The translations under genes were made by a program, and so were the position numbers. From the NCBI GenBank assembly GCA_017451695.1, contig JAFTNW010000014.1, positions 1 through 64,000 on the forward strand: DNA of 64,000 nt. The letters run 5' to 3'. Positions 8,556 through 19,246 of the stretch are shown here, piece after piece (position 1 is the stretch's first letter; the number at the start of each line of letters is the position of its first letter). Source of the stretch: Bacteroidaceae bacterium (GTDB taxonomy: Bacteria > Bacteroidota > Bacteroidia > Bacteroidales > Bacteroidaceae). Below the pieces are notes generated by a model. The model saw only the letters and a program-made list of their open reading frames with translations. It searched no databases and had not been told where the DNA came from.

Positions 8556-9245
8556 TCATTCAGATAAACTTTGCAGAATACCCCACACACCCATCATGTG
8601 GCAGGCACTTCCCAAAAGGACAAAAAAGTGGAATACCGCGTGCACATATTTTACTTTGTGAAAACTGTAAAATACCGCACCTACAATATAAGCAACACCC
8701 TCGCCAAGCACCCAAAGAAAAACGCTCAAACTTACAGCATCCCAAAATTGTTTCATCGCAACAAGAATTGTGAGCCCCATGAGCACATAGCAAACGGTCT
8801 CTATTTTGTTGTGTTTTTTCAATGCACAAAAACTAACAATCGTACCTGCGATGGCACACAGCCAACAGAAGAGGAATATACCCCACCCCCAAAAATCGAC
8901 ATCGCGCAGAGCAATGAGTACAATGGGCGAATAGCTGCCTGCAATGTGCCAATAGATTGCCGAATGGTCGAGCTTGCGCAAGCGGCGTTTCCACTTTGAA
9001 TAGGGCGAGCAGGCGTGGTATGCTGTTGAGAAGATATACGAGGCCAACATGCCAAAAATGTAGAGCCATATACTTGCCATCCCCCACCCGTCGAGAGCAA
9101 CCTCGCGGCCTTTTGCAAGAAACAGTACACCTATAATTATTCCGCCAAGAATTCCCACTGCGTGGGACATTGCGTTGATGCGTTCCTCCTCTTTTGTATA
9201 TCTTTTATCTTTATCCACAGCCACAGTTTTGTCAAATATTTTCAA
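8556..9245 (-). CDS. Hemolysin III family (YqfA/PAQR-like) membrane protein
   Basis: Integral membrane protein of 229 residues with about seven hydrophobic segments, the usual form of the hemolysin III / PAQR superfamily. Family motifs are STAYHACS followed by RLRKLDHSAIYWHIAGSYSP (about residues 75-110) and, near the C-terminus, HAVFHFFVLLGSACHMMGVW. The conserved Ser, Asp and three His residues are those proposed to bind a metal in this superfamily, which suggests a membrane hydrolase activity; the bacterial role is not settled. The ATG follows the esterase stop by 11 bp, so both are likely on one message. Confidence 0.9.
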   Translation of the reverse strand: MKIFDKTVAVDKDKRYTKEEERINAMSHAVGILGGIIIGVLFLAKGREVALDGWGMASIWLYIFGMLASYIFSTAYHACSPYSKWKRRLRKLDHSAIYWHIAGSYSPIVLIALRDVDFWGWGIFLFCWLCAIAGTIVSFCALKKHNKIETVCYVLMGLTILVAMKQFWDAVSLSVFLWVLGEGVAYIVGAVFYSFHKVKYVHAVFHFFVLLGSACHMMGVWGILQSLSE

Positions 9246-9256
9246 ATAAAATTATT

Positions 9257-10093
9257 CTATTCTTTTTCAAATCCTTCACTTATGAAAGGAAGTGCAATGC
9301 GGAGTGCTTGCTGCCAATATTGCCAGGTGTGCCCACCATCGCGCACGCGCAATTGGTGGCGTATGCGTTGTTTGCGCAGAGCCTTTATGAAATCAAAATT
9401 GTTTTCAAGTAAAAAATCATCATCGCCCACGTCTATGAACCAGCGCACCGATGCTATACTGTCGCGCAACTCTTTACTTGCATTTTCCACAATGGTTATA
9501 TTGTTGTGCTCAACCACACTCTGCATAAAGAGGCGACGACGTTGGTCGGGGTCCTTGCTTATCCAAGTGTTCTCCACCATTCCTGCAAGGGCGCTCATGG
9601 CGTAGGCCGAGGAAAACATATCGCTGTGGCGCAGCGCATATCCTATGGTACCGCCCCCACCCATTGAGAGGCCCGCAATGGCGCGATGCTTGCGGTCGGC
9701 TTTCACCCTATAAGAGTTTTCAATATGTGGAATAAACTCTGTGAAGAAATAATCTTCGTACATCCAACCCTCGCGGTTGAAATAGCCGTCGTGAGTGGTA
9801 CCGGCATCGGGCATCACTATAATCATCTCCCGTGCATCGCCATTGGCAAAAATCTCAGTGGCTATCTCTTTTACATTACCTCTGTCGCGCCATGCGGTGT
9901 GATTATCGGTGAGGCCATGCAGCAGATATAGAACAGAATATTGTGCATTGCCCTCTTCGTACCCTGCGGGCAGATATATGCAGTAATTTTTCTCGCAACC
10001 GAGTATGTCGCTTTTCATACTTTTTTCCACCAAGGTCTGCGCATTGCACACACAGGCAAGCAGTATGAGTATTGGGAAGAGTGTATTTTTCAT
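9257..10093 (-). CDS. Secreted esterase, alpha/beta-hydrolase (esterase D/Fes-like)
   Basis: Exported serine esterase of 278 residues. The signal peptide MKNTLFPILILLACVCNAQ most likely ends at A-Q; an LLAC sequence inside it could instead make a lipoprotein. The oxyanion region is YLLHGLTDN, the nucleophile elbow is AGLSMGGGG (about residues 143-151), the acid is probably in WFIDVGDDD and the His in DGGHTWQYW near the C-terminus. The family includes feruloyl, acetyl-xylan and siderophore esterases as well as mycolyltransferase-like folds, so the substrate is open. It leads a likely two-gene unit with the hemolysin-III gene. Confidence 0.85.
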   Translation of the reverse strand: MKNTLFPILILLACVCNAQTLVEKSMKSDILGCEKNYCIYLPAGYEEGNAQYSVLYLLHGLTDNHTAWRDRGNVKEIATEIFANGDAREMIIVMPDAGTTHDGYFNREGWMYEDYFFTEFIPHIENSYRVKADRKHRAIAGLSMGGGGTIGYALRHSDMFSSAYAMSALAGMVENTWISKDPDQRRRLFMQSVVEHNNITIVENASKELRDSIASVRWFIDVGDDDFLLENNFDFIKALRKQRIRHQLRVRDGGHTWQYWQQALRIALPFISEGFEKE

Positions 10094-10472
10094 AGTTATG
10101 TTTTTTATTTGTTTTTCGCAGATATTTTATAGAATTTCCAAAATTGCTTTATTTGTACCCTACACAAGAGCGGGATGCAAATATCGCAAGGATTTTTACA
10201 CATTGCATGCTGTTTTGTGCAAAAGTAATATAAAATTTAATTCTGTTATTTATTTTCCCACTTAAATAAAATTAAGATAACTTTATTTAGGCGTTGTTTG
10301 AATTTCTTTCAAATAAATATGCAATTTGTTATTTTCAGACGAAGCGTAATTGTGGTGTAAGCGCAATAAAGCGTTGACACCCATAACCAAGCGAAGCGGA
10401 AAGGCAGCGACAAAAAAAGCAGGGTTCGGAATTCCGAACCCTGCCGCTGTATAGAATAGAAATTGAATTCTA
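10094..10472. other. Intergenic region between glucan phosphorylase and esterase
   Basis: No gene in 379 bp. It contains the terminator of the phosphorylase gene at 10411-10444 and, on the minus strand, TACTTTTG (10220-10227 read in reverse), a candidate -7 element for the esterase about 125 bp upstream of its start but without a clear -33 box. The rest is A+T-rich and shows nothing else I can name. Confidence 0.4.
10411..10444 (-). terminator. Terminator of the glycogen synthase/phosphorylase unit
   Basis: Perfect 26-bp palindrome at 10419-10444 (13-base arms, GCAGGGTTCGGAA) followed on the minus strand by seven T residues. It lies 28 bp after the phosphorylase stop. Confidence 0.88.
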
Positions 10473-13037
10473 TTAAGCAAACCACTTAACGTAAGCAAAT
10501 GCCTGACGGTGAGGAAGCTCCTCGTGCTTGGGATACATACGATAAGCAAGTTTGTAAGCACCTGCTCTTGAAGGTGTGATTGTTGCGTGGAAGGTAAAGA
10601 TGTTGCCCTCGCGCTTTGTAACCTCCAAAGGATATACACCGAATACAGAATCGTTGCCGTTTGCATCGGGTGCAACAACTACAAGCTCAAGACCTACTGC
10701 ATTGTCCAATCCCTTCTCGTCAACCCTAACGGTTACATCGTAGTCGCGGCCTGCCTCCATGTTGCCATTTGCGAAATCGCTCTCGCTCTCAACAGAGAGA
10801 ACCTCGATTGCATGCCATTTTGCAGAAACAGACTCTTTCCAAGCAGCCAACTCACGAGCTACCTTTGAATCATCGGCGATGAGGTGGTGATAACGCTTAG
10901 CCTGCTTGCAATAGAACTTGGTATAGTAGTCGTCGAGCTGACGTTTCATTGTAAAGTGAGGAGCAATCTGTGAGATTGAACGCTTGATGCACTCTACCCA
11001 CTCGTCTGAGTACTCCTTCTTGCCACGATTGTAGTAGAGAGGAAGAATCTCGTTCTCGAGCAATGAATAGATTGTAGCAGCATCGAGCTGATCCTGGAAC
11101 TCCTGGTTCTGGTATGTGCGCTGCTCTTTCAACGCCCAACCTGCACCGGGTTTGTAAACCTCGCACAACCAACCATCGAGCACCGAGAAGTTGAGAACAC
11201 CGTTCATGAGTGCCTTCTCACCCGATGTACCTGATGCCTCAAGAGGACGTGTAGGAGTATTCATCCAGATATCCACACCCGAAACGAGCAACTTGGCGAG
11301 GTCCATATCATAGTTCTCCAAGAAAATAATCTTGCCGATGAACTCGGGACGGCGAGAAACCTCAATGATACGCTTAATCAAGCCCTGACCTGCGCCATCG
11401 TGGGGGTGAGCCTTACCTGCGAAGAGGAATTGGATGGGGCGCTCGGGGTTGTTGAGCAATTTAGCCAAACGGTCGAGGTCAGTAAAGAGGAGGTGAGCAC
11501 GCTTGTATGTTGCGAAACGACGAGCGAAACCGATAACAAGTGCGTCGGGGTTGATTTTGTTTACAACATCAACAATGCGCATAGGATCGCCCTGGTTCTT
11601 CAACCAATCCTCTTTGAATGCCTTGCGGATATAATCGATAAGTTTCTTTTTGCGTGTAACGCGTGTCTTCCATATAACATCGTTAGATACCTTGTCGATA
11701 GCATGCCAGATTGACTCGTTAGACTGGTCGCTGATGAAGCTGGGGTCGAAGTGCTTCTTGTAAAGTTCGTCCCACTCGGGAGCAACCCATGTAGGATAGT
11801 GAACACCGTTGGTAACATAACCTACGTGGTTCTCTGAGGGATAGTAACCCTTCCAGATACCGGCAAACATAGATTTTGATACCTTACCGTGGAGGCGGCT
11901 CACACCGTTAATCTCCTGGCAAGTGTTGCAAGCGAAGATAGACATGCAGAAACGCTCGTTCTTGTCGCCTGCGTTCTCGCGGCCAAGGTTCATGAGGTCG
12001 TCCCATGTGATGTTCAGCTGGCTTGCATAACCGCGCATGTATTTGCCGAAGAGGCCCTCGTCAAAGTAGTCGTGGCCTGCGGGCACGGGTGTGTGAACGG
12101 TATAAAGGCTGCTTGAGCGTACAATCTCCAATGCCTCCTCGTATGTATAACCGCTCTTGATGTACTGTGAAAGACGATAGAGGTTGCAAAGAGCAGCGTG
12201 TCCCTCGTTGCAGTGATAGATATCCTTCTTGATACCAAGTTTCTCAAGAGCAATCATACCACCGATACCGAGCAGAATCTCCTGCTTCAAACGGTTCTCC
12301 CAATCGCCACCATAGAGTTTGTGTGTGATAGGACGATCGTACTCGCTGTTAGCCTCAAAGTCTGTATCCAAGAGATAGAGAGCCACACGACCTACATTTA
12401 CTCTCCAAACGTTTGCACGTACATAGTAGTCGATGTAAGGAACATCGATAACCATGGGAGTTACACCGTCGGCCTCATATACGCGCTCGATAGGGAGCTG
12501 GTTGAAGTTCTGTGCCTCGTAGTTGGCTACCTGTGCACCGTCCATTGAAAGAGACTGTGTGAAATAGCCATAACGATACAAGAAACCAACTGCACACATA
12601 TCTACGTTTGAGTCCGAAGCCTCCTTCAAATAGTCGCCGGCCAAGATACCGAGACCACCTGAATAGATCTTCAAAACGCTTGTCAAACCATACTCCATAC
12701 AGAAGTATGCTACAGAAGGACGCTCGGCGTTGGGCTTAACATCCATATATTTACGGAAATTGGCATAAACTACAGCCAATTTATCAATAATGCTTTTGTC
12801 CTTTGAAAGTTCCTCGAGTTTCTCAACACCCAATCTCTCGAGCAAGAGAACAGGGTTACCACCACACTCCTCATAGAGTTTTGCATCGAGCATAGTGAAG
12901 AGCTCACGAGCCTCTTCGTTCCATACCCACCACAGGTTGTGGGCTATCTCCGCGAGAGGTTTAAGTGTCTCGGGAACATAAGATTTAACATTAACAGTTT
13001 TCCAACCGGGTTGGTTTGTGTTACTAATTGCTATCAT
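10473..13037 (-). CDS. glgP: Alpha-glucan phosphorylase, GT35
   Basis: Pyridoxal-phosphate enzyme that releases glucose-1-phosphate from glycogen. The 854-residue protein has an N-terminal DUF3417 region ([20 protein letters not shown], about residues 28-47), then the catalytic GT35 domain. The PLP site is [14 protein letters not shown], with the Lys of GEKALMNG expected to bind the cofactor; the SGTSG-EK form is that of the alpha-glucan (not glycogen/starch GlgP) subfamily. A further C-terminal region of about 100 residues is beta-rich. The gene starts 23 bp after the glycogen synthase stop, so synthesis and breakdown genes share one transcript. A strong terminator follows. Confidence 0.93.
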   Translation of the reverse strand: MIAISNTNQPGWKTVNVKSYVPETLKPLAEIAHNLWWVWNEEARELFTMLDAKLYEECGGNPVLLLERLGVEKLEELSKDKSIIDKLAVVYANFRKYMDVKPNAERPSVAYFCMEYGLTSVLKIYSGGLGILAGDYLKEASDSNVDMCAVGFLYRYGYFTQSLSMDGAQVANYEAQNFNQLPIERVYEADGVTPMVIDVPYIDYYVRANVWRVNVGRVALYLLDTDFEANSEYDRPITHKLYGGDWENRLKQEILLGIGGMIALEKLGIKKDIYHCNEGHAALCNLYRLSQYIKSGYTYEEALEIVRSSSLYTVHTPVPAGHDYFDEGLFGKYMRGYASQLNITWDDLMNLGRENAGDKNERFCMSIFACNTCQEINGVSRLHGKVSKSMFAGIWKGYYPSENHVGYVTNGVHYPTWVAPEWDELYKKHFDPSFISDQSNESIWHAIDKVSNDVIWKTRVTRKKKLIDYIRKAFKEDWLKNQGDPMRIVDVVNKINPDALVIGFARRFATYKRAHLLFTDLDRLAKLLNNPERPIQFLFAGKAHPHDGAGQGLIKRIIEVSRRPEFIGKIIFLENYDMDLAKLLVSGVDIWMNTPTRPLEASGTSGEKALMNGVLNFSVLDGWLCEVYKPGAGWALKEQRTYQNQEFQDQLDAATIYSLLENEILPLYYNRGKKEYSDEWVECIKRSISQIAPHFTMKRQLDDYYTKFYCKQAKRYHHLIADDSKVARELAAWKESVSAKWHAIEVLSVESESDFANGNMEAGRDYDVTVRVDEKGLDNAVGLELVVVAPDANGNDSVFGVYPLEVTKREGNIFTFHATITPSRAGAYKLAYRMYPKHEELPHRQAFAYVKWFA

Positions 13038-13060
13038 ACTTTATTTATAATTAATATTAT

Positions 13061-14725
13061 TTACTTGTTTGTTCTTTTAGCAGCTGCCTCAAGCGCAAAA
13101 TCATAAGCACTCATATAGTTCTTTATAAAGTGCTTCCACAAGGCCTTCTCGGCCATTTTTGCAGCTTTTTTACGGTAGTCGGCAACCTCTTTCTCGGAAA
13201 TTTTTGCAAAGATACAAATTGTTTTTGTAATTTCCTCGGCTGCATCGAAATAGTTGCTATCGTTTCTGCTTATAACCTCAACACCATCAGATAATTTACC
13301 CGTGCGACCGAGTACCGAATTTACCCACAAACCAAAGCCTGCAAGGTCTGTTGTGATGGTGGGTATGTGAAAGGCTGCACTCTCGAGCGGTGTGTAACCC
13401 CAAGGCTCGTAGTACGAGGGATAGATATTGAGGTCGTTACCGATGAGCACATCGTAATAATCGACATTAAAGACTCCATCGTTGCCTTTGAGATAGCAGG
13501 GCACGTAGATAACCTTTACACGATTCTTGCCACTGCGGTTATCAAGGAAGTGGTTGCGTATGGAGCAAGCAATGGCATCATCGTAGAAGTTATTGAGGTT
13601 GTGAGTGAGGTAAGGATTGGGCAATGGAGAATTCCATTGTGTTTCACTCGATGCAAGGCGCTGGCAGAGATCCTCACGGGCAGTATCGGACCATGCGGGC
13701 ACATCGATGAATGCAACCACATCGCGTGTAAGTTCCTCGCTTATATTAAGGCGCGACATTGCTTCCAAGAACATATCTATTCCCTTGTTGCGCATCTCCA
13801 TGCGACCACCTATACCTATTATAAGAGCATCGTCTGAAATTTTGTCGCCTGTGAGAGCCGCAGCCACACGCAGACGGGCTGCACGAGCCTGCTCGCGCTT
13901 TGCGGTAAAATCCTTGCCTGTGGGAACGAAATCCTTTTCAAAGCCATTTTCAAGAATAACATCGATTTTGCGCTCAATCAGCTGTTCACACTCGCGTGCT
14001 GTAATCTCGCTCACGGTTGTAAAGCAATCGACATTTGCTGCGCTCACACGCTCAACAGAGTGCTTCGACTGCACATTGAGTTCGTTTGCCATCTGGTCGC
14101 CATTGTAACCCTCGAAATAGTCATAGAGAGGCTTGCCGTTTGATGCAATGGAGCGGCCGATGCTTGTTGCATGGGTTGTGAATATTGTTCCGGCCTGGGG
14201 AAGATGTTTCTTCACATAGAGAGCAGCTCCACCACTCTGCCATTCGTGGGCCTGCACAACCACATTGCCCTTCTTAACAACTTTTTTATAGAAACTCTCT
14301 ATTACACGGCCAACAGAATAACCGAATATCATAGAATCATCGTAGTCGCCATAGCCATGGAGTGAATCGACACCAAAATCGTTCCACAACTCGCTATATA
14401 TAGCGTCTTTATCCTCCATGTATCCTTTGTAATCAACCAAAATTACTTTGGGACGACCGGGAATTTCCCAATAACCACAACGCACAGTGAGTTTTTCACC
14501 TTCAAGAGATTTGCGCCATGCGTTCCACAAACGCTTATCCTCGGTAAAGAGAGGATTCTCTTTGTTTTTCCAAAGATCGGGACCGATATATATGGCATTC
14601 AACCCCTCTACTTGCGAAAGTGTGCGTGCCTTTGTCGATACTACTGTATATATACCACCGACCTTATTACAGACTTCCCAGCTAATTTCAAAAAGATATT
14701 CGGGAAGCGATAGTTCTTTTTTCAT
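13061..14725 (-). CDS. Glycogen synthase, GT3 family
   Basis: Cytoplasmic glycosyltransferase of 554 residues that elongates alpha-1,4-glucan. It is of the GT3 type found in fungi and animals, not the GlgA (GT5) type of most bacteria: the N-terminus reads YLFEISWEVCNKVGGIYTVV and the C-terminal donor site SYYEPWGYTPLESAAFHIPT, where the Glu pair region binds the nucleotide sugar. GT3 enzymes normally use UDP-glucose; I infer the same here. No glgC is in the window, consistent with that. It is the first gene of a unit with the phosphorylase, and a TACCTTTG promoter element lies about 110 bp upstream. Confidence 0.92.
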   Translation of the reverse strand: MKKELSLPEYLFEISWEVCNKVGGIYTVVSTKARTLSQVEGLNAIYIGPDLWKNKENPLFTEDKRLWNAWRKSLEGEKLTVRCGYWEIPGRPKVILVDYKGYMEDKDAIYSELWNDFGVDSLHGYGDYDDSMIFGYSVGRVIESFYKKVVKKGNVVVQAHEWQSGGAALYVKKHLPQAGTIFTTHATSIGRSIASNGKPLYDYFEGYNGDQMANELNVQSKHSVERVSAANVDCFTTVSEITARECEQLIERKIDVILENGFEKDFVPTGKDFTAKREQARAARLRVAAALTGDKISDDALIIGIGGRMEMRNKGIDMFLEAMSRLNISEELTRDVVAFIDVPAWSDTAREDLCQRLASSETQWNSPLPNPYLTHNLNNFYDDAIACSIRNHFLDNRSGKNRVKVIYVPCYLKGNDGVFNVDYYDVLIGNDLNIYPSYYEPWGYTPLESAAFHIPTITTDLAGFGLWVNSVLGRTGKLSDGVEVISRNDSNYFDAAEEITKTICIFAKISEKEVADYRKKAAKMAEKALWKHFIKNYMSAYDFALEAAAKRTNK

Positions 14726-14836
14726 AAAAATTGTTGTTTCAAAAAAAATGCGGGTGCTTCACGCCCGAAACACCTTATTTATAATAATAACAAATAGGGA
14801 GAAGGAGCCCTTCTCTCTATCTACGTTATTTCACTG

Positions 14837-14844
14837 CAAAGGTA
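14837..14844 (-). promoter_or_regulatory. Candidate promoter (-7 element) of the glycogen synthase unit
   Basis: On the minus strand the bases read TACCTTTG, matching the Bacteroidota -7 consensus TAnnTTTG. No good TTTG is found 19-21 nt further upstream. The roughly 110-nt leader would contain a small hairpin (GAGAAGG/CCTTCTC, about 14801-14817) and another near 14749-14766. Confidence 0.45.
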
Positions 14845-14927
14845 ATATATTTTTTTGAATTAGTAAAATAATAGCACATATAACAATGTAATGTAAACCA
14901 AGTTGAGCAACAAAATCTTATGAACAA

Positions 14928-14971
14928 AACCAAAAACGGCTGCCCTGTTTATGGGGCAGCCGTTTTTGGTT
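14928..14971 (-). terminator. Terminator of the V-type ATPase operon
   Basis: Perfect 18-base arms (14928-14945 and 14954-14971) around an 8-nt loop, with T-rich sequence after the stem on the minus strand. It starts 15 bp after the stop of the subunit K gene. Confidence 0.9.
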
Positions 14972-14986
14972 AGCAATTCGCGAGAA

Positions 14987-15412
<426 letters not shown>

Positions 15413-15449
15413 TTAATTTTTATTTATTTATATTTATTGTTTCAATTGT

Positions 15450-17291
15450 TTATTCCTTATTGAAAGGTTTATACTCAACACCCTTGCCATCGTAGCCTGC
15501 ATTCTTGAAATACTCTACAAAGGTCAAACGCAGAGGGTGAACAAAAGCACTCAGGCAAGACATTGCGATATTAAGAGTGTGACCCAATACTATTATCAAG
15601 CCGAATCCTATCCAGCCGATAACAGCGCCAACACCCTCCTGCCCCTCAACAACCATAAGAGCAAGGCTGTTAAAGGTCTCTCCAAGCATACCGCCGGCCA
15701 AGCCCAAAGCAAAGAGGCGTATGTATGAAAGGATATCGCCAAGCAGGCCCGATGCCATATTGTAGGTATCCCACAGACCGGCACCGATGTTTAAGAACAC
15801 GTTACGCTCAAAGCTATTTAGCAGATAGATACCAATTGCACCTATGCCACCTACGGCAATGAGAGCCCATTTAGAGACATCGGCAGGGATTATGCTAAGG
15901 AACGAGAGAGTGCCCACAATGACACCGCCCACTACCACAAGCCACCAACCCCATGTGCTCAAAGACTCTTTGAAACCAAAGAAGAAGGTGTTGTTTATAG
16001 CCTTAACCGTCATGGCAACCGATATATGTACCACACCGATGGCAAGCGCAAGTATCATCTGTTTGTTATATGTAGAACCAAACAGCTCCACATCGCCCGA
16101 GATGATAAATTGCTTTAATTCCTGTGGAATATCGGAGCTTATAAGGCTCATTCCGAAGAATGTACCCAATATAGCACCGATAACGGTGGTAAATATACCA
16201 AGTGTTATCACAAGATTCATCATGCCTGCCATATCCTTGCCCAATTTCTTTTTAAGCAAGAAACCAAGCAGAATGAGAATGAGACCATAGCCGGCATCGC
16301 CCATACAGAACGCGAAGAACAACGAGAAGAAGGGTGCCACAATGGGTGTGGGATCGAAATCGGTACCACTTGGCATACCATACATCTTTGTCAGCACTTC
16401 GTACATGCGTGTAAATGCATTGTTCTTGAACTTCACAGGCACTTTATCGCCCAATTTGGGCTTGCTGATTTGGTAAAAGACACACTCTTTCTCGAGCATA
16501 TCTATCAACTGTGCCTTGTCGTCCTCGGGCACCCAACCCTGCAACAGCAAAAGTTTGTCGCCCGATACCTTCTCGCCCGAAAGTGCTACATTTGAGAATT
16601 TCATCTGCTTGTGCAACGCGGCCAATCCGGCAGCAATGGTAGCAAGATTCTCTTGTGCAAAAGTTTTTATACTCTCCTCTTTGGATGCAATGGCAGCCGT
16701 AATACTCTCCGCTTCGGCTTTGAGTGCCGACAACGATGCTGTGGGCAATTTTGCAGCCTCGGCATCTATATCCACCTGCACACTATTGGGGGTAACGGTG
16801 GCAAAATAGAGTTTTGATGCACCACCACCCACAACAATGGCGTTATAGAGTTCACTCCACTCTTCTTTGAAATCTTTTGCTGTGGTTATGAAGAACTTCA
16901 CATCGTACCCTGCATGCGACAATTTCTCAATAAGAGAGAAATCGAACTCGCCCCACGGAGCAACGGTTGCAATATCCTTTTCCACCACCTGAAGGGCCAC
17001 TTTCAGCTGCTCAATCTCGGTAAAGAGGTTATCGGCAGCATCGAGCAATGCCGTATAGTCGGCACCCGCTGTTGCGGGAGCAACGGCCTCTGCACCACTC
17101 TTTTCAAGAGCTTTAATTATGCGGGTGTAGCGATTGGAAAGAGCAAGCATATTCTGCAACTCGGGAGAATCGGGTGTGCCGCAGGTCTTCTCCTCCACGT
17201 GTACCACTCCTACGGTGCGCAAGCGTTCGAGGAACGCCTCATACTCCTTATGATATATAAGGAATGTCAATTTGTTCATCTTGCTTATCAT
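15450..17291 (-). CDS. ntpI: V/A-type ATPase subunit I (stator membrane subunit a)
   Basis: Stator subunit of 613 residues that forms the ion half-channels against the K ring. The N-terminal half (about 1-310) is soluble and coiled-coil rich; the C-terminal half has about seven to eight membrane segments, with GDAGYGLILILLGF (about residue 340) and SYIRLFALGLAGGM (about 535) being family hallmarks; the Arg of YIRLFALG is the expected essential stator arginine. The ATG overlaps the subunit D stop by 4 bp (ATGA). A second in-frame ATG four codons later is also possible. Confidence 0.93.
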   Translation of the reverse strand: MISKMNKLTFLIYHKEYEAFLERLRTVGVVHVEEKTCGTPDSPELQNMLALSNRYTRIIKALEKSGAEAVAPATAGADYTALLDAADNLFTEIEQLKVALQVVEKDIATVAPWGEFDFSLIEKLSHAGYDVKFFITTAKDFKEEWSELYNAIVVGGGASKLYFATVTPNSVQVDIDAEAAKLPTASLSALKAEAESITAAIASKEESIKTFAQENLATIAAGLAALHKQMKFSNVALSGEKVSGDKLLLLQGWVPEDDKAQLIDMLEKECVFYQISKPKLGDKVPVKFKNNAFTRMYEVLTKMYGMPSGTDFDPTPIVAPFFSLFFAFCMGDAGYGLILILLGFLLKKKLGKDMAGMMNLVITLGIFTTVIGAILGTFFGMSLISSDIPQELKQFIISGDVELFGSTYNKQMILALAIGVVHISVAMTVKAINNTFFFGFKESLSTWGWWLVVVGGVIVGTLSFLSIIPADVSKWALIAVGGIGAIGIYLLNSFERNVFLNIGAGLWDTYNMASGLLGDILSYIRLFALGLAGGMLGETFNSLALMVVEGQEGVGAVIGWIGFGLIIVLGHTLNIAMSCLSAFVHPLRLTFVEYFKNAGYDGKGVEYKPFNKE

Positions 17292-17890
17292 ACCTCTGCC
17301 TCCTCTCTCTGTTCAAGAAGAGATTTCAAAATCTTTTGTGAAGATTTTGACAAGTTCTCTTCATCCTCCATAAATCGTTTAATTTTTCTTATCGCATCCT
17401 GATAACCGGGAATCTGCACCTTCTCAAAGAGGTTTACCTTTTGAGTGGTCTTTTTGCGCGCATTTTCCAGGAGTTCCAGCTTGCGATTGAGCAATTCACG
17501 GCGAATGGCCGTCATTGCCATCTGCTTCAGCAACTCAATACCATCGGCAAACCACTTGGGCGAGCTGAAAAGGCTGTAAGGAGCAACCACAAAATCGGCA
17601 TGTTGCAAGATGGGAACTTTAACGCCGGCCACCTTTTGCTCTACTATTGAGAGGTCGCCTGTTTTCACAAGCGAAGCATCGAACTCGTTCCACAGAGCAA
17701 AGAGCGCACGGTACAGCTCCAGCTGCCTTGCATACTCCTCATCGTGTTGCATCATCTCGGTCTTGCACTTTTTCACCTCTATGCGCAATGCGCTCTCCTT
17801 ATTCTTAATGATAGGAAGGGTGCGCACTCGCATTTTCAGTTGCTTTTCGAGATTCTGAAGCGATGTTTTATTATATTGAAATGCAATCAT
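17288..17890 (-). CDS. ntpD: V/A-type ATPase subunit D (central stalk)
   Basis: Central rotor shaft of 200 residues, made almost wholly of two long helices (about 5-75 and 125-195) that would form the antiparallel coiled coil of this subunit. The N-terminal FQYNKTSLQNLEKQLKMRVR and the late Lys/Arg-rich helix with NLFEKVQIPGYQDAIRKIKR match D subunits. It overlaps subunit I by 4 bp and follows subunit B by 17 bp, so translation of these genes is probably coupled. Confidence 0.9.
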   Translation of the reverse strand: MIAFQYNKTSLQNLEKQLKMRVRTLPIIKNKESALRIEVKKCKTEMMQHDEEYARQLELYRALFALWNEFDASLVKTGDLSIVEQKVAGVKVPILQHADFVVAPYSLFSSPKWFADGIELLKQMAMTAIRRELLNRKLELLENARKKTTQKVNLFEKVQIPGYQDAIRKIKRFMEDEENLSKSSQKILKSLLEQREEAEV

Positions 17891-17907
17891 TCCTTAATTA
17901 TCACAAA

Positions 17908-19227
17908 TTATTTCTTCCAATATGTATCGACAAGTTCCTGACGGATATTCACCTCCTCGGGTTTGAAGTACTCGGCAAACAGGCCCCATGTAACATCGAG
18001 CATCTCTGTTGTATTGAGATTGACATCAATAGCCAATAGTTTATCGGAGTAATCTCGTGCAAACGAAAGGGTACGTTTATCGTAATCGGTGAGGTCGAAA
18101 CCATTCTCCAGCTTGGTCTTGGCATTTGCGGCATCGGCGTAAAGGCGCACTGCGGCATTCATCACCTGCGGGTGGTCTTTACGCGTCTTTTTACCTGCCA
18201 CGAGCTGTTTCAAACGAGAGAGTGAACGGAAAGGATCGACAACCACCTTACCGATATCACTGTCGCGACGCAAGAAGAGCTGTCCCTCGGTAATATAACC
18301 TGTGTTATCGGGCACGGCGTGTGTAATATCGCCACCCGAAAGGGTTGTTACCGCAATAATTGTGATGGAGCCGCCTGCGGGGAACTGCACTGCCTTCTCG
18401 TAAATCTTTGCAAGGTCGCTGTAAAGAGAACCGGGCATAGAGTCTTTTGAGGGAATCTGGTCCATGCGGTTCGACACGATAGAGAGCGCATCGGCATACA
18501 TTGTCATATCGGTGAGCAGCACAAGCACCTTCTGGTTTTTCTCCACAGCAAAATATTCTGCTGCGGTAAGTGCCATATCGGGGATAAGAAGACGCTCCAC
18601 GGCGGGGTCCTCTGTTGTATTCATAAAGCAGATGATGCGGTCAAGCGCACCTGCGTTTGAGAACAGATTCTTAAAGTAGAGGTAATCGTCGTTTGTCATA
18701 CCCATACCGCCAAGAATAATTTTGTCGGTCTCGGCACGCATCGCCACGTTTGCCATAACTTGGTTGTAGGGCTGGTCGGGGTCGGCAAAGAAAGGAATCT
18801 TCTGACCTGTTACAAGGGTGTTGTTAAGGTCGATACCGGCAATACCCGTTGCAATAAGTTCCGACGGCTGTTTACGACGAACAGGGTTCACCGAAGGACC
18901 ACCAATCTCAACCTCGGTACCTTCAACAACGGGACCGCCATCGATGGGGTCGCCGTATGCGTTGAAGAAACGGCCTGTGAGCTGGTCGCTCACCTTCAAA
19001 GAAGGAGCCTTGCCCATGAACACAACCTCGGCATTTGTGGGGATACCGCCTGTACCCTCGAACACCTGCAAGGTAACCTCGTCGCCCATAATTTTTACAA
19101 CCTGGGCCAATTTGCCATTCACCGTGGCCAACTCGTCGTAGCCCACACCTGTTGCTTTGAGCGAACAGGTTGCTTTTGTAATGGCGTTTATCTTTGTATA
19201 TATTTTCTGAAATGCTTCTGTAGCCAT
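17908..19227 (-). CDS. ntpB: V/A-type ATPase subunit B (non-catalytic)
   Basis: Non-catalytic nucleotide-binding-fold subunit of the A3B3 head, 439 residues. It has the N-terminal beta-barrel, then GRFFNAYGDPIDGGP and the P-loop-less central domain with IATGIAGIDLNNTLVTGQKIPFF split across the family position. The stretch SSMPGSLYSDLAKIYEKA-like (here DSMPGSLYSDLAKIYEKA) and YLYFKNLFSNAG are typical of B subunits. Lack of a Walker A GxxGxGKT confirms that it is B rather than A. It lies 19 bp after the A gene. Confidence 0.95.
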   Translation of the reverse strand: MATEAFQKIYTKINAITKATCSLKATGVGYDELATVNGKLAQVVKIMGDEVTLQVFEGTGGIPTNAEVVFMGKAPSLKVSDQLTGRFFNAYGDPIDGGPVVEGTEVEIGGPSVNPVRRKQPSELIATGIAGIDLNNTLVTGQKIPFFADPDQPYNQVMANVAMRAETDKIILGGMGMTNDDYLYFKNLFSNAGALDRIICFMNTTEDPAVERLLIPDMALTAAEYFAVEKNQKVLVLLTDMTMYADALSIVSNRMDQIPSKDSMPGSLYSDLAKIYEKAVQFPAGGSITIIAVTTLSGGDITHAVPDNTGYITEGQLFLRRDSDIGKVVVDPFRSLSRLKQLVAGKKTRKDHPQVMNAAVRLYADAANAKTKLENGFDLTDYDKRTLSFARDYSDKLLAIDVNLNTTEMLDVTWGLFAEYFKPEEVNIRQELVDTYWKK

Positions 19228-19246
19228 AATATCACTTTATTAATTA